Below, one piece after another: positions 56,180 through 64,000 of a stretch of DNA of 64,000 bases (the stretch's first letter is position 1; every line of letters begins with the position of its first letter). The stretch covers positions 620,001-684,000 of the forward strand of contig NZ_JADKSJ010000002.1 in the NCBI RefSeq assembly GCF_015351235.1. Reading direction: 5' to 3'. This DNA comes from Plantibacter sp. VKM Ac-2880. Lineage in GTDB: Bacteria; Actinomycetota; Actinomycetes; Actinomycetales; Microbacteriaceae. The notes below the pieces were generated by a model. It made no database searches. It was not told the origin of the DNA and saw nothing but the letters and a program-made list of their open reading frames with translations. A program made the translations under genes and the position numbers.

Positions 56180-57130
56180 TCATCCCTTGACGCTGCCGGC
56201 GCTGAGGCCGGACTGCCAGAAGCGCTGCAGGAAGAGGAACGCGATGACGATCGGGACGATGGTCAGGAGCGATCCGGTGATCACGAGGTTGAAGATCGGC
56301 TGGGCCGCGACACCCGTGGCCTGTGCGCTCCATTGGCTGAGGCCGACGGTGAGCGGATACCAGGTGGGTTCGGAGAGCATGATCAGCGGCAGGAAGTAGT
56401 TGTTCCAGGTCGCGACGATCGCGAAGAGGAGGACCGTGACGATGCCGGGACCGAGCAGCCGGAGCGAGATCGTGAAGAAGGTGCGGAACTCACCCGCGCC
56501 GTCCATCCGCGCCGCTTCGAGCAGTTCGGTGGGCACCGCGTCGACCGCATACGTCCAGATCAGGTAGAGGCCGAACGGGCTCACGAGCGAGGGCAGGATG
56601 ACGGCCCACGGGGTGTTCGTCAGGCCGAGCTGGCTGAACATGAGGAACGTCGGCACGGCGAGCGCGGTGCCCGGCACCGCGATGGAGCCGAGGATGATCG
56701 CGAAGACCGCACGCTTGCCCGGGAACCGGAACTTCGCGAGCCCGTAGCCGCCGATCGTCGCGAGGAGGGTCGCCCCGCCGGCGCCGACGACCACGTAGAG
56801 GAGCGTGTTGCCGAACCAGCCGACGAACTGTCCGTCGCGGTAGGTCACGGTGTCGACGATGTTCTGCCACAGGTTGAACCCGCCGTCGCCGAACCAGAGG
56901 CCGAAGGAGGAGAAGAGGTCGGGCTGGGACTTCGTCGCGTTGATGACGAGCCAGAGGATCGGGACGACGGAGTAGATGAGGAACACGGCCATGACGATCG
57001 TCAGGACGAGCGAGCGCTTGCGGCGCGGATCGTGGCGCTTCCGGGTGGGGCGGTCGAAGGCGCGTGCGTTGCGGGCGGTGCTCGTCGAGACGGTCTGCGG
57101 ACGCACGGTGGGGTTCGAGACGGTGGCCAT
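56180..57130 (-). CDS. Sugar ABC permease, MalG type (galactan locus)
   Basis: A 316-residue permease with basic start, six hydrophobic segments, and the EAA loop ELLEAARMDGAGEFRTFFTI near residues 210-230. Start ATG at 57130 overlaps the preceding stop (TGATG). It follows the MalF-type permease and precedes the binding-protein gene. Confidence 0.93.
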   Translation of the reverse strand: MATVSNPTVRPQTVSTSTARNARAFDRPTRKRHDPRRKRSLVLTIVMAVFLIYSVVPILWLVINATKSQPDLFSSFGLWFGDGGFNLWQNIVDTVTYRDGQFVGWFGNTLLYVVVGAGGATLLATIGGYGLAKFRFPGKRAVFAIILGSIAVPGTALAVPTFLMFSQLGLTNTPWAVILPSLVSPFGLYLIWTYAVDAVPTELLEAARMDGAGEFRTFFTISLRLLGPGIVTVLLFAIVATWNNYFLPLIMLSEPTWYPLTVGLSQWSAQATGVAAQPIFNLVITGSLLTIVPIVIAFLFLQRFWQSGLSAGSVKG

Positions 57131-58053
57131 CAGCTGTTCTCCTGTCGGGAGCCGCGCACCTGCACGACGTAGGCGATGACGGCGGTGATGACGCCCATGA
57201 TGATCGCGACCGTGGCCGCGAGGTTGAACTGCTGACCCGCGAAGGACAGGTTGTAGGCGTACATGTTCGGCGTGAAGTTGCTTGTGATCACGTTGGGGGC
57301 GAGGTTCTTCAGCAGGTTCGGCTCGTTGAAGAGCTGGAAGGACCCGATGACGGAGAAGATCGTCGCGATGACGAGCGCGCCGCGGAGGGCGGGGATCTTG
57401 ATGCTGAAGACCGTGCGGAACTGTCCGGCGCCGTCGATCTCGGCCGCCTCGTAGATCTCGCCGGGGACCACCCGGAGGGCGGCGTAGAAGATGAGCATGT
57501 TGTAGCCCATGAACTCCCACGTGACGATGTTGCCGATGGAGGCGAGGACGGCCTGCGAGCTGAACGGCTCGAGGATCTGCGCGCCGACGAGGTCGTTGAA
57601 GCTGCCCGCGAGTCCGAACTGGTCGCCGTAGATGAAGCCCCAGATGAGCGCTGCGACGACGCCGGGCACCGCGTACGGCAGGAAGAGGGCGATGCGGAAG
57701 AAGGCGGCGCCGTGCAGTCGGGCACTGTCGAGTGCGAGTGCGGCCGTGAGGGACAGGGCCAGCATGATCGGCACCTGCACGACGAAGAACAGCGCGACGC
57801 GGCCGAACGGCTCCCAGAACTTCGGGTCCTGGAAGACCTGGAGGTAGTTGTCGAACCCGACGAAGGCGTTGCCACCGATGAGCTTCTCCTGGAAGAAGCT
57901 GAGGTAGAGCGCGTAGACGAGGGGCGCGATGATCATCAGCGCGAAGACGATCATGAAGGGGGCGATGAACGCCCACCCCTTCCAATCCCGGCGGTCGCGG
58001 CGGTGGACGCGGACCGCTGGTGGCCGGCCGGTGCGAGCGGTCGTGGTGGTCAT
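57130..58053 (-). CDS. Sugar ABC permease, MalF type (galactan locus)
   Basis: A 307-residue permease; six hydrophobic segments and the EAA loop EIYEAAEIDGAGQFRTVFSI. First gene of the minus-strand operon permease-permease-binding protein-GH35. Its promoter at 58147-58174 contains a LacI-type operator. A divergent lacI gene lies just beyond. Confidence 0.93.
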   Translation of the reverse strand: MTTTTARTGRPPAVRVHRRDRRDWKGWAFIAPFMIVFALMIIAPLVYALYLSFFQEKLIGGNAFVGFDNYLQVFQDPKFWEPFGRVALFFVVQVPIMLALSLTAALALDSARLHGAAFFRIALFLPYAVPGVVAALIWGFIYGDQFGLAGSFNDLVGAQILEPFSSQAVLASIGNIVTWEFMGYNMLIFYAALRVVPGEIYEAAEIDGAGQFRTVFSIKIPALRGALVIATIFSVIGSFQLFNEPNLLKNLAPNVITSNFTPNMYAYNLSFAGQQFNLAATVAIIMGVITAVIAYVVQVRGSRQENS

Positions 58054-58121
58054 GGGCAGCTTCCTTGCTGGATTCGGGTGGAACCGTCGTGCGGTGTGGC
58101 GTGGTGGGGGTGTCGCCGGTG

Positions 58122-58137
58122 ATGTTTACGTCAACAT
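58122..58137. promoter_or_regulatory. LacI-type operator O1, ATGTTTACGTCAACAT
   Basis: Near-perfect palindrome ATGTTnACGTnAACAT, downstream of the permease-operon promoter. Centre 33 bp from O2. Confidence 0.85.
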
Positions 58138-58146
58138 CTGTTCGGT

Positions 58147-58174
58147 ACCATAGCATGTTCACGTCAACATGCAA
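58147..58174 (-). promoter_or_regulatory. Permease-operon promoter
   Basis: On the minus strand TTGCAT (58174-58169) and TATGGT (58152-58147) are 16 bp apart and bracket operator O2, so repressor binding would block polymerase directly. Confidence 0.6.
58155..58170. promoter_or_regulatory. LacI-type operator O2, ATGTTCACGTCAACAT
   Basis: Second operator, between -35 and -10 of the permease operon. Lies 30 bp before the lacI start, so autoregulation is also likely. Confidence 0.85.
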
Positions 58175-58199
58175 GGATGGATGCGACGATAGGGAGACC

Positions 58200-59240
58200 A
58201 TGACGGACACGACCCAGCGAGCGCCTGGCCGCGCCAGACGTGCGCCCTCCATGGCGGACGTCGCCGCCCACGCCGGCGTCTCCTCGCAGACGGTGTCGCG
58301 CGTCGCGAACGGGCTGACGAACGTCGACGACGGCACCCGCGACCGCGTCCTCGAAGCGATGACCGAGCTCGGCTACCGCCCGAACCGGGCCGCCCGCGCC
58401 CTCCGGTCCGGCCGGACCCGCAGCATCGGCATCACGATGTTCACCCTCTCCTCCTACGGCAACATGCGCACGCTCGACGCGATCACCGTGCAGGCGGCGC
58501 GGGCCGGGTACTCCGTCACCGTCGTCCCGGTCGAGTACCCGACGCAGCGCGATGTCGCCGTCGCCCTCGACAGCCTCCGCGAGCAGGACGTCGACGGGCT
58601 CATCATCGTGATCGAGTCGCACATCGTCGACGGCGCCGACGTCGAGCTGCCGGCCGGCCTGCCCGTCGTCGTCATCGACTCGGCCGCGCGCACCGACTAC
58701 CCGGTCGTCGACAACGACCAGGCGCAGGGTGCGGCGTTGGCGACCCAGCACCTCCTCGACCTCGGGCACCAGGGCGTGTGGCACATCGCCGGTCCCCGCA
58801 CCTCCTACTCGGCGGCCCGTCGTGAGCAGAGCTGGGGCGACACCCTGCGCGCGGCCGGCATCACGCCGCCGCCCGCGTTCCGTGGCGACTGGTCGACGAC
58901 CTCCGGCTACGAGATCGGCCTCGAGATCGCCGAGCGCCCGGAGATCACCGCCGTCTTCGCCTCGAACGACCAGATGGCGCTCGGACTCCTGCGCGCCCTG
59001 CACGAGCGGGGGCGTGCCGTGCCGGAGTCGATCAGCGTGGTCGGCTTCGACGACACCCCGGAGTCGGACTCCTTCTGGCCGCCGCTCACGACCGTGCACC
59101 AGGACTTCGACGAGATCGGGCGCCGGGCGATCACGACGCTCCTCCGCGAGATCGAGGAGGGCCCGTCGGCGTCCTCCGAGCCGTTGACGCCGACCCGTCT
59201 CGTCGTGCGAGCGAGCACCGCTCCCCCACCCACGCACTGA
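58200..59240 (+). CDS. LacI-family repressor of the galactan regulon
   Basis: A 346-residue LacI regulator. HTH MADVAAHAGVSSQTVSRVAN (residues 18-37), hinge AARALRSGRTRSIGI, ligand domain with LGHQGVWHIAGP, ASNDQMALGLLRAL and VVGFDDTPES. ATG at 58200 follows AGGGAG. Operators of one type lie before the permease operon and before the GH30-like gene on either side of this gene, so it most likely controls both. Inducer probably a galacto-oligosaccharide. Confidence 0.94.
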   Translation: MTDTTQRAPGRARRAPSMADVAAHAGVSSQTVSRVANGLTNVDDGTRDRVLEAMTELGYRPNRAARALRSGRTRSIGITMFTLSSYGNMRTLDAITVQAARAGYSVTVVPVEYPTQRDVAVALDSLREQDVDGLIIVIESHIVDGADVELPAGLPVVVIDSAARTDYPVVDNDQAQGAALATQHLLDLGHQGVWHIAGPRTSYSAARREQSWGDTLRAAGITPPPAFRGDWSTTSGYEIGLEIAERPEITAVFASNDQMALGLLRALHERGRAVPESISVVGFDDTPESDSFWPPLTTVHQDFDEIGRRAITTLLREIEEGPSASSEPLTPTRLVVRASTAPPPTH

Positions 59241-59250
59241 CCGGCACCCG

Positions 59251-59447
59251 TCCGGTCATTGAGCTGCACCCGTCCGGTCATTGAGCTGCACCCGTCCGGT
59301 CATTGAGCTGCACCCGTCCGGTCATTGAGCTTGTCGAAATGCCCACCTCCGCACTTCGACAGGCTCAGTGACCGGAAACGGGGAGCTCAGTGACCGGAAA
59401 CGGGGAGCTCAGTGACCGGAAACGGGGAGCTCAGTGACCGGCTCATC
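59251..59447. repeat. Symmetrical inverted array: 4 + 4 copies of 22-bp half-repeats
   Basis: Four copies of a 22-bp unit (TCCGGTCATTGAGCTGCACCCG type, starts 59251, 59273, 59295, 59317) face four copies of a 22-bp unit CTCAGTGACCGGAAACGGGGAG (starts 59364, 59386, 59408, 59430). The innermost pair is a full inverted copy of the intergenic repeat. The array can fold into a nested hairpin between lacI and the GH30-like gene, and may end the lacI transcript. Confidence 0.85.
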
Positions 59448-59448
59448 C

Positions 59449-59478
59449 TTGACACCCGAGCGAGGGGTCGCCCATACT
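59449..59478 (+). promoter_or_regulatory. Promoter of GH30-like gene
   Basis: TTGACA (59449-59454) and CATACT (59473-59478) 18 bp apart, starting two bases after the inverted array. Operator O3 begins 9 bp after the -10, over the likely start point. Confidence 0.75.
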
Positions 59479-59486
59479 CGTCGGAA

Positions 59487-59502
59487 ATGTTGACGTGAAC
59501 AC
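59487..59502. promoter_or_regulatory. LacI-type operator O3, ATGTTGACGTGAACAC
   Basis: One-off match to ATGTTnACGTnAACAT over the transcription start region of the GH30-like gene. Confidence 0.82.
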
Positions 59503-59521
59503 GGTGGCATGACGCTCCGAA

Positions 59522-59537
59522 ATGTTCACGTGAACAT
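59522..59537. promoter_or_regulatory. LacI-type operator O4, ATGTTCACGTGAACAT
   Basis: Perfect 16-bp palindrome, 35 bp from O3, in the leader of the GH30-like gene. Best single representative of the operator. Confidence 0.88.
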
Positions 59538-59573
59538 CGATCTGCACCACGGCCTCCAACGAAGGAACCACCG

Positions 59574-62500
59574 ATGACACTGCCGTCACCAGTCCGCCGC
59601 CGAACGATCGGAGCGACCGTCGCCGTCGCCCTCGGCATCGCCGCGATCGCACCAGCACTCGCCACCGTGGAGGCGCCGCCGGCCGCCGCCGCGGAGGGCA
59701 CCGCCCTGACCATCACACCGAACCCCGCCTACCAGAACGAAGCCTTCGAGGGCTGGGGCACGAGCCTGGTCTGGTTCGCCAACGCGACCGGCGACTACCC
59801 GGCCGACGTCCGCCAGGACCTGTTCGACAAGGTGTTCGGCGAGGACGGACTCAACCTCAACATCGCCCGCTACAACATCGGCGGCGGCAACGCCAGCGAC
59901 GTCCCGCCCTACCTCCGCGCCGGCGGCGCCGTCGACGGCTGGTGGAACCCCGAGCTCGGCGCGAGCGACGCCGACGGGCCTATCACCTCCGACTACGCCG
60001 ACCGCGACCGCTACGCCGCGGCCTGGGACGCCGACGACCCGGCCTCCTACGACTTCACGGCCGACGAGACCCAGCGCTGGTGGCTCACGGCCCTCAAGGA
60101 CAAGATCACCAAGTGGGAGGCGTTCAGCAACTCCCCGCCGTACTTCATGACCGAGAGCGGCTACGTCTCCGGCAACGTCAACGCCGCCGACGAGCAGCTG
60201 AAACCCGAGAGCGTCGACGACTTCGTCGCGTACCTCACCACCGTGGTCGACCACCTCGAGGCCGACACCGGCATCGACTTCGACACGATCGACCCGTTCA
60301 ACGAACCGAACACGAACTATTGGGGCACGCAGATCGACGAGGCCACGGGTTGGCCGAAGGGCGGCCGGCAGGAGGGCGCGCACATCGGGCCCGCCATGCA
60401 GGACACCGTGATCAAGGCCCTCGCGGAGCGCCTGGCTGCCGAGGGCACGTCCACGGAGGCGGTCATCGCCGCGATGGACGAGACCAACCCAGGCATCTTC
60501 GCCACGAACTGGAACGGCTGGTCACAGGCCGCCAAGGACCTCGTGACGCAGCTCAACGTCCACAGTTACGGACAGGGCGGCAGCGTCGTCGCACGCGACA
60601 TCGCGAAGACCGCCGGCAAGCCGCTCTGGATGAGCGAGGTCGAAGGCGACTGGGACTCCAGCGGCAAGCACAACCTCACGAACATCGACAACGGCATCGG
60701 CATGGCGACGCACCTCATCGACGACCTCCGGAACCTCGAGCCGACGGCTTGGGTCCTCTGGCAGCCGGTCGAGGACCTCTACAACATGGAGAAGGTCGAG
60801 AAGCTCAACTGGGGCAGCGTCCTCATCGACTTCGACTGCAACGCCGAGGGCGACTCCGAGCGCCGCATCGCCGACGGTGACGCCGACCCGAGCTGCTCCG
60901 TGCAGACGAACGCGAAGTACAACACGCTCCGGAACTTCACCCACTACGTGCAGCCCGGCGACCACCTCATCCCGTCCACCGATGCGGAGACCACCACGGC
61001 CCTGCGCGCCGACGGCACCGGCGTGAACCTCGTCCACGCGAACCCGTCGACCTCGGCTCGGACGATCACCATCGACCTGTCCAAGTTCGCCAGCATCGCA
61101 CCCGGCGCCACCGTCACTCCCGTGGTCACCACCGAGTCCCCCGCGGACGACGTCACCGCGAACGCCCTCGTGCAGGGCGCGGCCGTCGCGATCGACCCCG
61201 TCACCAAGCAGGCGACGTTGACCGTCCCCGCGAAGTCGGTCACCACCTTCCTCGTCGACGGCGCCACCGGTGTCGCTGCGGACGCCGCACCGTTCCAGGA
61301 CGGACACGGCTACCAGCTCGTCGGGAAGCAGAGCGCGAAGGCGTTCACCGCGTCCAACTCCACGGGTACGGTCCCGGCCGGCACGATCGCGCCTCGCGCG
61401 TCCGACGCCGCCACCGGCGCCGCCCAGGTCTGGACCGCCGAACTCCTGTCCGGCGGGGGCACCAGCACCGCCCGGTACGCGATGCGCAGCGGTTCGGGCG
61501 CGCTCCTCGCCGCGAGCTCGGCCGGGACGTCCCTGGCGACCGCGACCCGGGAACAGGCCGCGACCGACCCGTCCCTGCAGTGGATCCCCACGACGACGAA
61601 CGGCGCCGAGTGGAGCCTCGTGAACGCGGGCACCAGTCAGGCACTCGAGGTCGGCGGACAGTCGACCACGACGGGCGCTGCCGTCGGTGTCTACCAGTCG
61701 AACAACGGCGCGAACCAGACCTGGGCCTTCGTCGACATCGCGCTCACCGGCGTCCAGCCGGTCGTGGCGCAGACCATCGCCGGTGTGCCTGCCGCGCTGC
61801 CGAACACCGTCGTCCCGCTCTACGGCACCGTGCAGGGCTCGCCCGTCCCGGTCACCTGGGACACCTCGGCCGTGGATTGGAACACCCCCGGCACGATCGT
61901 CGTGACCGGGTCCGGCACTGACGGGTGGGGAACGGCCTTCACCGCGCAGGCGACCGTCGACATCGGCGGGTTCACCACCACGGAGCCCGTCTCGCTGACC
62001 GTCGCGGCCGGCACGCCGGCGAGCGCCGTGATCGACGCCGTCCCGGCCACCGTCCCCGCGCAGATCGGGGCGAGCGTCAACCGCTTCGACGCCGCGGTGA
62101 CGTGGGTTGTCGACGCGTTGACCGACGAGGACTTCGCCGAACCCGGCGTGGTCCGGGTGACGGGCACCGCGGTCTCCAACGACCCGGCGGCCGCACCGAT
62201 CGACGCCCTCCTGTCGGTCATCGTGACGGCTCCCGGCGAGCGCAACATCGCTCCCGACCCGACGACCGTCGCGAGTGCGACGTCGATGGAGTCGGGCTAC
62301 CCGGCGAGCAACACGAAGAACGGCGTACGCACCGACAAGGGGTGGTCGAACTGGCGGTCGTCGGACAAGCCGGCGGGCGACACCCTCAGCTATGAGCTGG
62401 GTTCCGCGCAGACGGTCGAGCACGTGACCTTCTACGCCTACAAGGACGGTGGGACGAACAGCTGGCCGAGTGCGCTGACGGTGCAGTACCGCGACGCCGA

Positions 62501-63476
62501 CGGGACATGGATCGATGCGCCGGGCGGAGCGGTCACCGTGCCGGTTCCTGCCGGCGGGACGGCACCGGTCGTCGACGTCGACCTCGGCGGCGTGTCGACC
62601 TCGGCCGTGCGCGTCGTCATGACGGCGTACCCGAACACGCACCTCGTCGTCTCGGAGGTGGAGATCTACGCGCTCGCGCCGTCGGTCGCCACCGAAGCCG
62701 GCCTCGCGGCCCTGCGGGTGAACGGCACACCGGTCGAGGGCTTCGACGCAAGCGTGCTCGAGTACGAGGTGCCGCTGGCCGGCTCCGCGGATCCCGTGAT
62801 CGACGCGATCCCGGCCGACCGCGACGCGACGGTCACGATCGAACCGCTCGCCGCTGCTCCGGCTGCGGCGGCCCGTGCTGCGGCTGACGCGAGCGACGGT
62901 GTCGTCATCACGGTGACGGCGGCCGACGGCGCGACCACGCAGACGACGACGATCACCTTCGCCAGGACGGCGGTCGCGACCGCGACGTTGGCGAGCGTGG
63001 CGCGCGAAGGGGTCGCGACGACCGCGGCGGTCGTCCTCGACCCGGAGGACGCCACCGTGGTCTACGCGTGGCTGCTCGACGGCGAGGTGCTGGACGGGGC
63101 CGACACGGCGACGTTCACCCCGCCCGTCGGCAGCGCCGGTGCCGCGCTCTCAGTGCGGGTGACGGTCTCGGCCGACGGCTTCGCACCCGTCGAGACGACG
63201 TCCGCACCGGCGACCGTCCTGGCCGCCGTGGTGGACCCGGGAACCGATCCCGGCACCGACCCGGGGACGAACCCCGGGACCGGGCCCGGCACGGGTTCCG
63301 GCGGCACGGTCGGGAGCGGTGACGGCACGAGCTCGCCCTCGGGTGGTTCGGCCGCGGGCGCCGACTCGCTGTCCCGCACGGGCGTCGACGTGTCGACCGT
63401 CGGGCTCGTCGCGCTGCTCCTCGGCCTCGTCGGCTTCGGCTCCGTGCTCGTCGCGCGACGCCGACGCTCGGCCTAG
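59574..63476 (+). CDS. Wall-anchored multidomain GH30-like glycanase (probable endo-beta-1,6-galactanase)
   Basis: A 1300-residue secreted enzyme. Signal peptide to about residue 40. Catalytic barrel about 45-500: EGWGTSLVWFANATGDYP, acid/base Glu in DPFNEPNTNYWG and nucleophile Glu in WMSEVEGDWD, matching GH30 galactanase-type members. Then a ricin-like lectin region (about 555-725: FQDGHGYQLVGKQS ... QALEVGGQS ... NQTWAF), two Ig-like domains (about 730-890), an F5/8C-type carbohydrate-binding domain (about 895-1040), a cadherin-like beta domain (about 1045-1130), a Pro/Gly/Thr linker, and LSRTG, hydrophobic helix, RRRRSA sorting end. Acts on plant arabinogalactan-type chains (inference), feeding the ABC/GH35 genes. 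Confidence 0.9.
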   Translation: MTLPSPVRRRTIGATVAVALGIAAIAPALATVEAPPAAAAEGTALTITPNPAYQNEAFEGWGTSLVWFANATGDYPADVRQDLFDKVFGEDGLNLNIARYNIGGGNASDVPPYLRAGGAVDGWWNPELGASDADGPITSDYADRDRYAAAWDADDPASYDFTADETQRWWLTALKDKITKWEAFSNSPPYFMTESGYVSGNVNAADEQLKPESVDDFVAYLTTVVDHLEADTGIDFDTIDPFNEPNTNYWGTQIDEATGWPKGGRQEGAHIGPAMQDTVIKALAERLAAEGTSTEAVIAAMDETNPGIFATNWNGWSQAAKDLVTQLNVHSYGQGGSVVARDIAKTAGKPLWMSEVEGDWDSSGKHNLTNIDNGIGMATHLIDDLRNLEPTAWVLWQPVEDLYNMEKVEKLNWGSVLIDFDCNAEGDSERRIADGDADPSCSVQTNAKYNTLRNFTHYVQPGDHLIPSTDAETTTALRADGTGVNLVHANPSTSARTITIDLSKFASIAPGATVTPVVTTESPADDVTANALVQGAAVAIDPVTKQATLTVPAKSVTTFLVDGATGVAADAAPFQDGHGYQLVGKQSAKAFTASNSTGTVPAGTIAPRASDAATGAAQVWTAELLSGGGTSTARYAMRSGSGALLAASSAGTSLATATREQAATDPSLQWIPTTTNGAEWSLVNAGTSQALEVGGQSTTTGAAVGVYQSNNGANQTWAFVDIALTGVQPVVAQTIAGVPAALPNTVVPLYGTVQGSPVPVTWDTSAVDWNTPGTIVVTGSGTDGWGTAFTAQATVDIGGFTTTEPVSLTVAAGTPASAVIDAVPATVPAQIGASVNRFDAAVTWVVDALTDEDFAEPGVVRVTGTAVSNDPAAAPIDALLSVIVTAPGERNIAPDPTTVASATSMESGYPASNTKNGVRTDKGWSNWRSSDKPAGDTLSYELGSAQTVEHVTFYAYKDGGTNSWPSALTVQYRDADGTWIDAPGGAVTVPVPAGGTAPVVDVDLGGVSTSAVRVVMTAYPNTHLVVSEVEIYALAPSVATEAGLAALRVNGTPVEGFDASVLEYEVPLAGSADPVIDAIPADRDATVTIEPLAAAPAAAARAAADASDGVVITVTAADGATTQTTTITFARTAVATATLASVAREGVATTAAVVLDPEDATVVYAWLLDGEVLDGADTATFTPPVGSAGAALSVRVTVSADGFAPVETTSAPATVLAAVVDPGTDPGTDPGTNPGTGPGTGSGGTVGSGDGTSSPSGGSAAGADSLSRTGVDVSTVGLVALLLGLVGFGSVLVARRRRSA

Positions 63477-63479
63477 CCG

Positions 63480-63867
63480 ACCGCACCTCGACAGGCTCGG
63501 TGACCGGACCCCCTCTGGTCCCTGAGCCTGTCGAAGGGATGCAAACGACAGAACCCGCACTTCGACAAGCTCAGTGACCAGAACGGCTCCCGCGGAGAAC
63601 CCCGGTCCCTGAGCCTGTCGAAGGGCACCCGACCGACACCGCACTTCGACAAGCTCAGCGACCAGAATGATCCCCGCGGAGAACCCCGGTCCCTGAGCCT
63701 GTCGAAGGGCACCCGACCGACACCGCACTTCGACAAGCTCAGTGGCCAGAATGATCCCCGCGGAGAACCCCGGTCCCTGAGCCTGTCGAGGGGCACCCGA
63801 CGAACACCGCACTTCGACAGGCTCAGTGACCGGACCCTCCGGCCCCTGAGCCTGTCGAAGGGCAGCA
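63480..63867. repeat. Dense array of intergenic repeats with three 84-bp tandem units
   Basis: Unit GCACTTCGACAAGCTCAGTG... is repeated at 63557-63640, 63641-63724 and 63725-63808, each holding one forward and one inverted copy of the repeat, with further single copies at 63483-63540 and 63809-63862. No gene; ORFs here are repeat translations. Confidence 0.88.
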
Positions 63868-63917
63868 ACGACGGAACCCCGCCACCCGAGCTGACTCGGG
63901 TGGCGGGGTTCCGTCGT
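63868..63917. terminator. Perfect 23-bp terminator hairpin
   Basis: Stem 63868-63890 with 63895-63917, loop CTGA. Lies 10 bp after the stop of the minus-strand gene at the right edge and so probably terminates that gene. Confidence 0.85.
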
Positions 63918-63926
63918 CGCAGGTGA

Positions 63927-64000
63927 CTACTCGGCGTCGAGGTCCGTCTCGAGGAGGCCGGCAAGCTCAGCGAGCGCCTCGTCGGCATTCTCGCCCTCGG
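63927..64000 (-). CDS. ptsH: Probable HPr phosphocarrier, C-terminal end only
   Basis: Only the last 24 residues are in the window: ...EGENADEALAELAGLLETDLDAE. This acidic helix resembles the C-terminal helix of HPr of the PTS (AEGxxAxxALxxLxxLL pattern). The catalytic His is outside, so the call is tentative; other small proteins could end similarly. Confidence 0.5.
   Translation of the reverse strand, partial: EGENADEALAELAGLLETDLDAE

Noticed and set aside
63150-63812. 220-codon minus-strand ORF with LRQAQGP-type repeats
   Set aside because: Product of the intergenic repeat array plus antisense of the GH30-like gene; no real coding signal.

Overview
High-GC actinobacterial chromosome segment, most likely from a plant-associated member of the Microbacteriaceae (inference). 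Support: strong GC3 coding on both strands, GTG/TTG starts with 4-bp GTGA/ATGA couplings, a Tad pilus cluster with a DUF4244-type pilin, PonA2-like penicillin-binding proteins beside a RidA gene and a metallophosphatase (an arrangement known from Actinobacteria), LAXTG-like sortase signals, and abundant intergenic copies of a palindromic repeat (core CTTCGACAAGCTCAGGGACC) that I associate with Microbacteriaceae. The species cannot be fixed from the sequence alone.

Layout. 1-5182: a sugar ABC uptake locus (two permeases, one cut by the left edge, and a lipoprotein binding protein) with a ROK repressor and an unusual LacI-like protein that has no DNA-binding domain. 5183-11158: lower-GC accessory DNA. 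It holds a resolvase remnant, an ArsR/TPR pair, a small membrane protein, and then an integrated element (7541-11131) bounded by 100-bp direct repeats made from the 3' half and terminator of a tRNA-Thr gene. The element carries a secreted Cys-rich protein coupled to a lipoprotein, an excisionase-like gene and a tyrosine integrase. Integrase-arm-like repeats left of the left repeat suggest an older element was pushed aside. 11194-18752: TetR, secreted peptidase-like hydrolase, holB, tmk, topA. 18772-22977: Tad pilus genes interrupted by an oppositely oriented PadR/HAAS pair. 23150-27718: LacI-controlled nucleoside operon (nucleoside hydrolase, MFS, ribokinase). 28173-30711: acetyl-CoA synthetase and RidA. 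30735-37141: DUF4177 protein, two tandem class A PBPs, metallophosphatase. 37190-37522: tRNA-Pro(CGG) followed by its terminator region in three exact 100-bp periods.

37646-49357: two paralogous sortase-type surface proteins, a DUF4012 surface protein, VanZ, UDP-glucose dehydrogenase, thymidine kinase, malate:quinone oxidoreductase, an SGNH hydrolase, asd and lysC (aspartate pathway), and a GNAT enzyme. 49367-52633: recR and dnaX; the Pro-rich linker of dnaX contains an in-frame 66-bp array built from the intergenic repeat. 52705-63476: a galactan-use locus (ABC permeases, binding protein, GH35 beta-galactosidase, LacI repressor and a 1300-residue wall-anchored GH30-like enzyme), with four matching operators ATGTTnACGTnAACAT in the two control regions. 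63480-64000: repeat-rich intergenic DNA, a perfect 23-bp terminator and the end of a probable HPr gene.

How the genes fit together: the window mostly encodes scavenging of plant or other external carbon (two sugar ABC loci, nucleosides, galactan, acetate), envelope construction (PBPs, surface proteins, Tad pilus, Ugd) and core replication/repair, with one tRNA-targeted integration hotspot.
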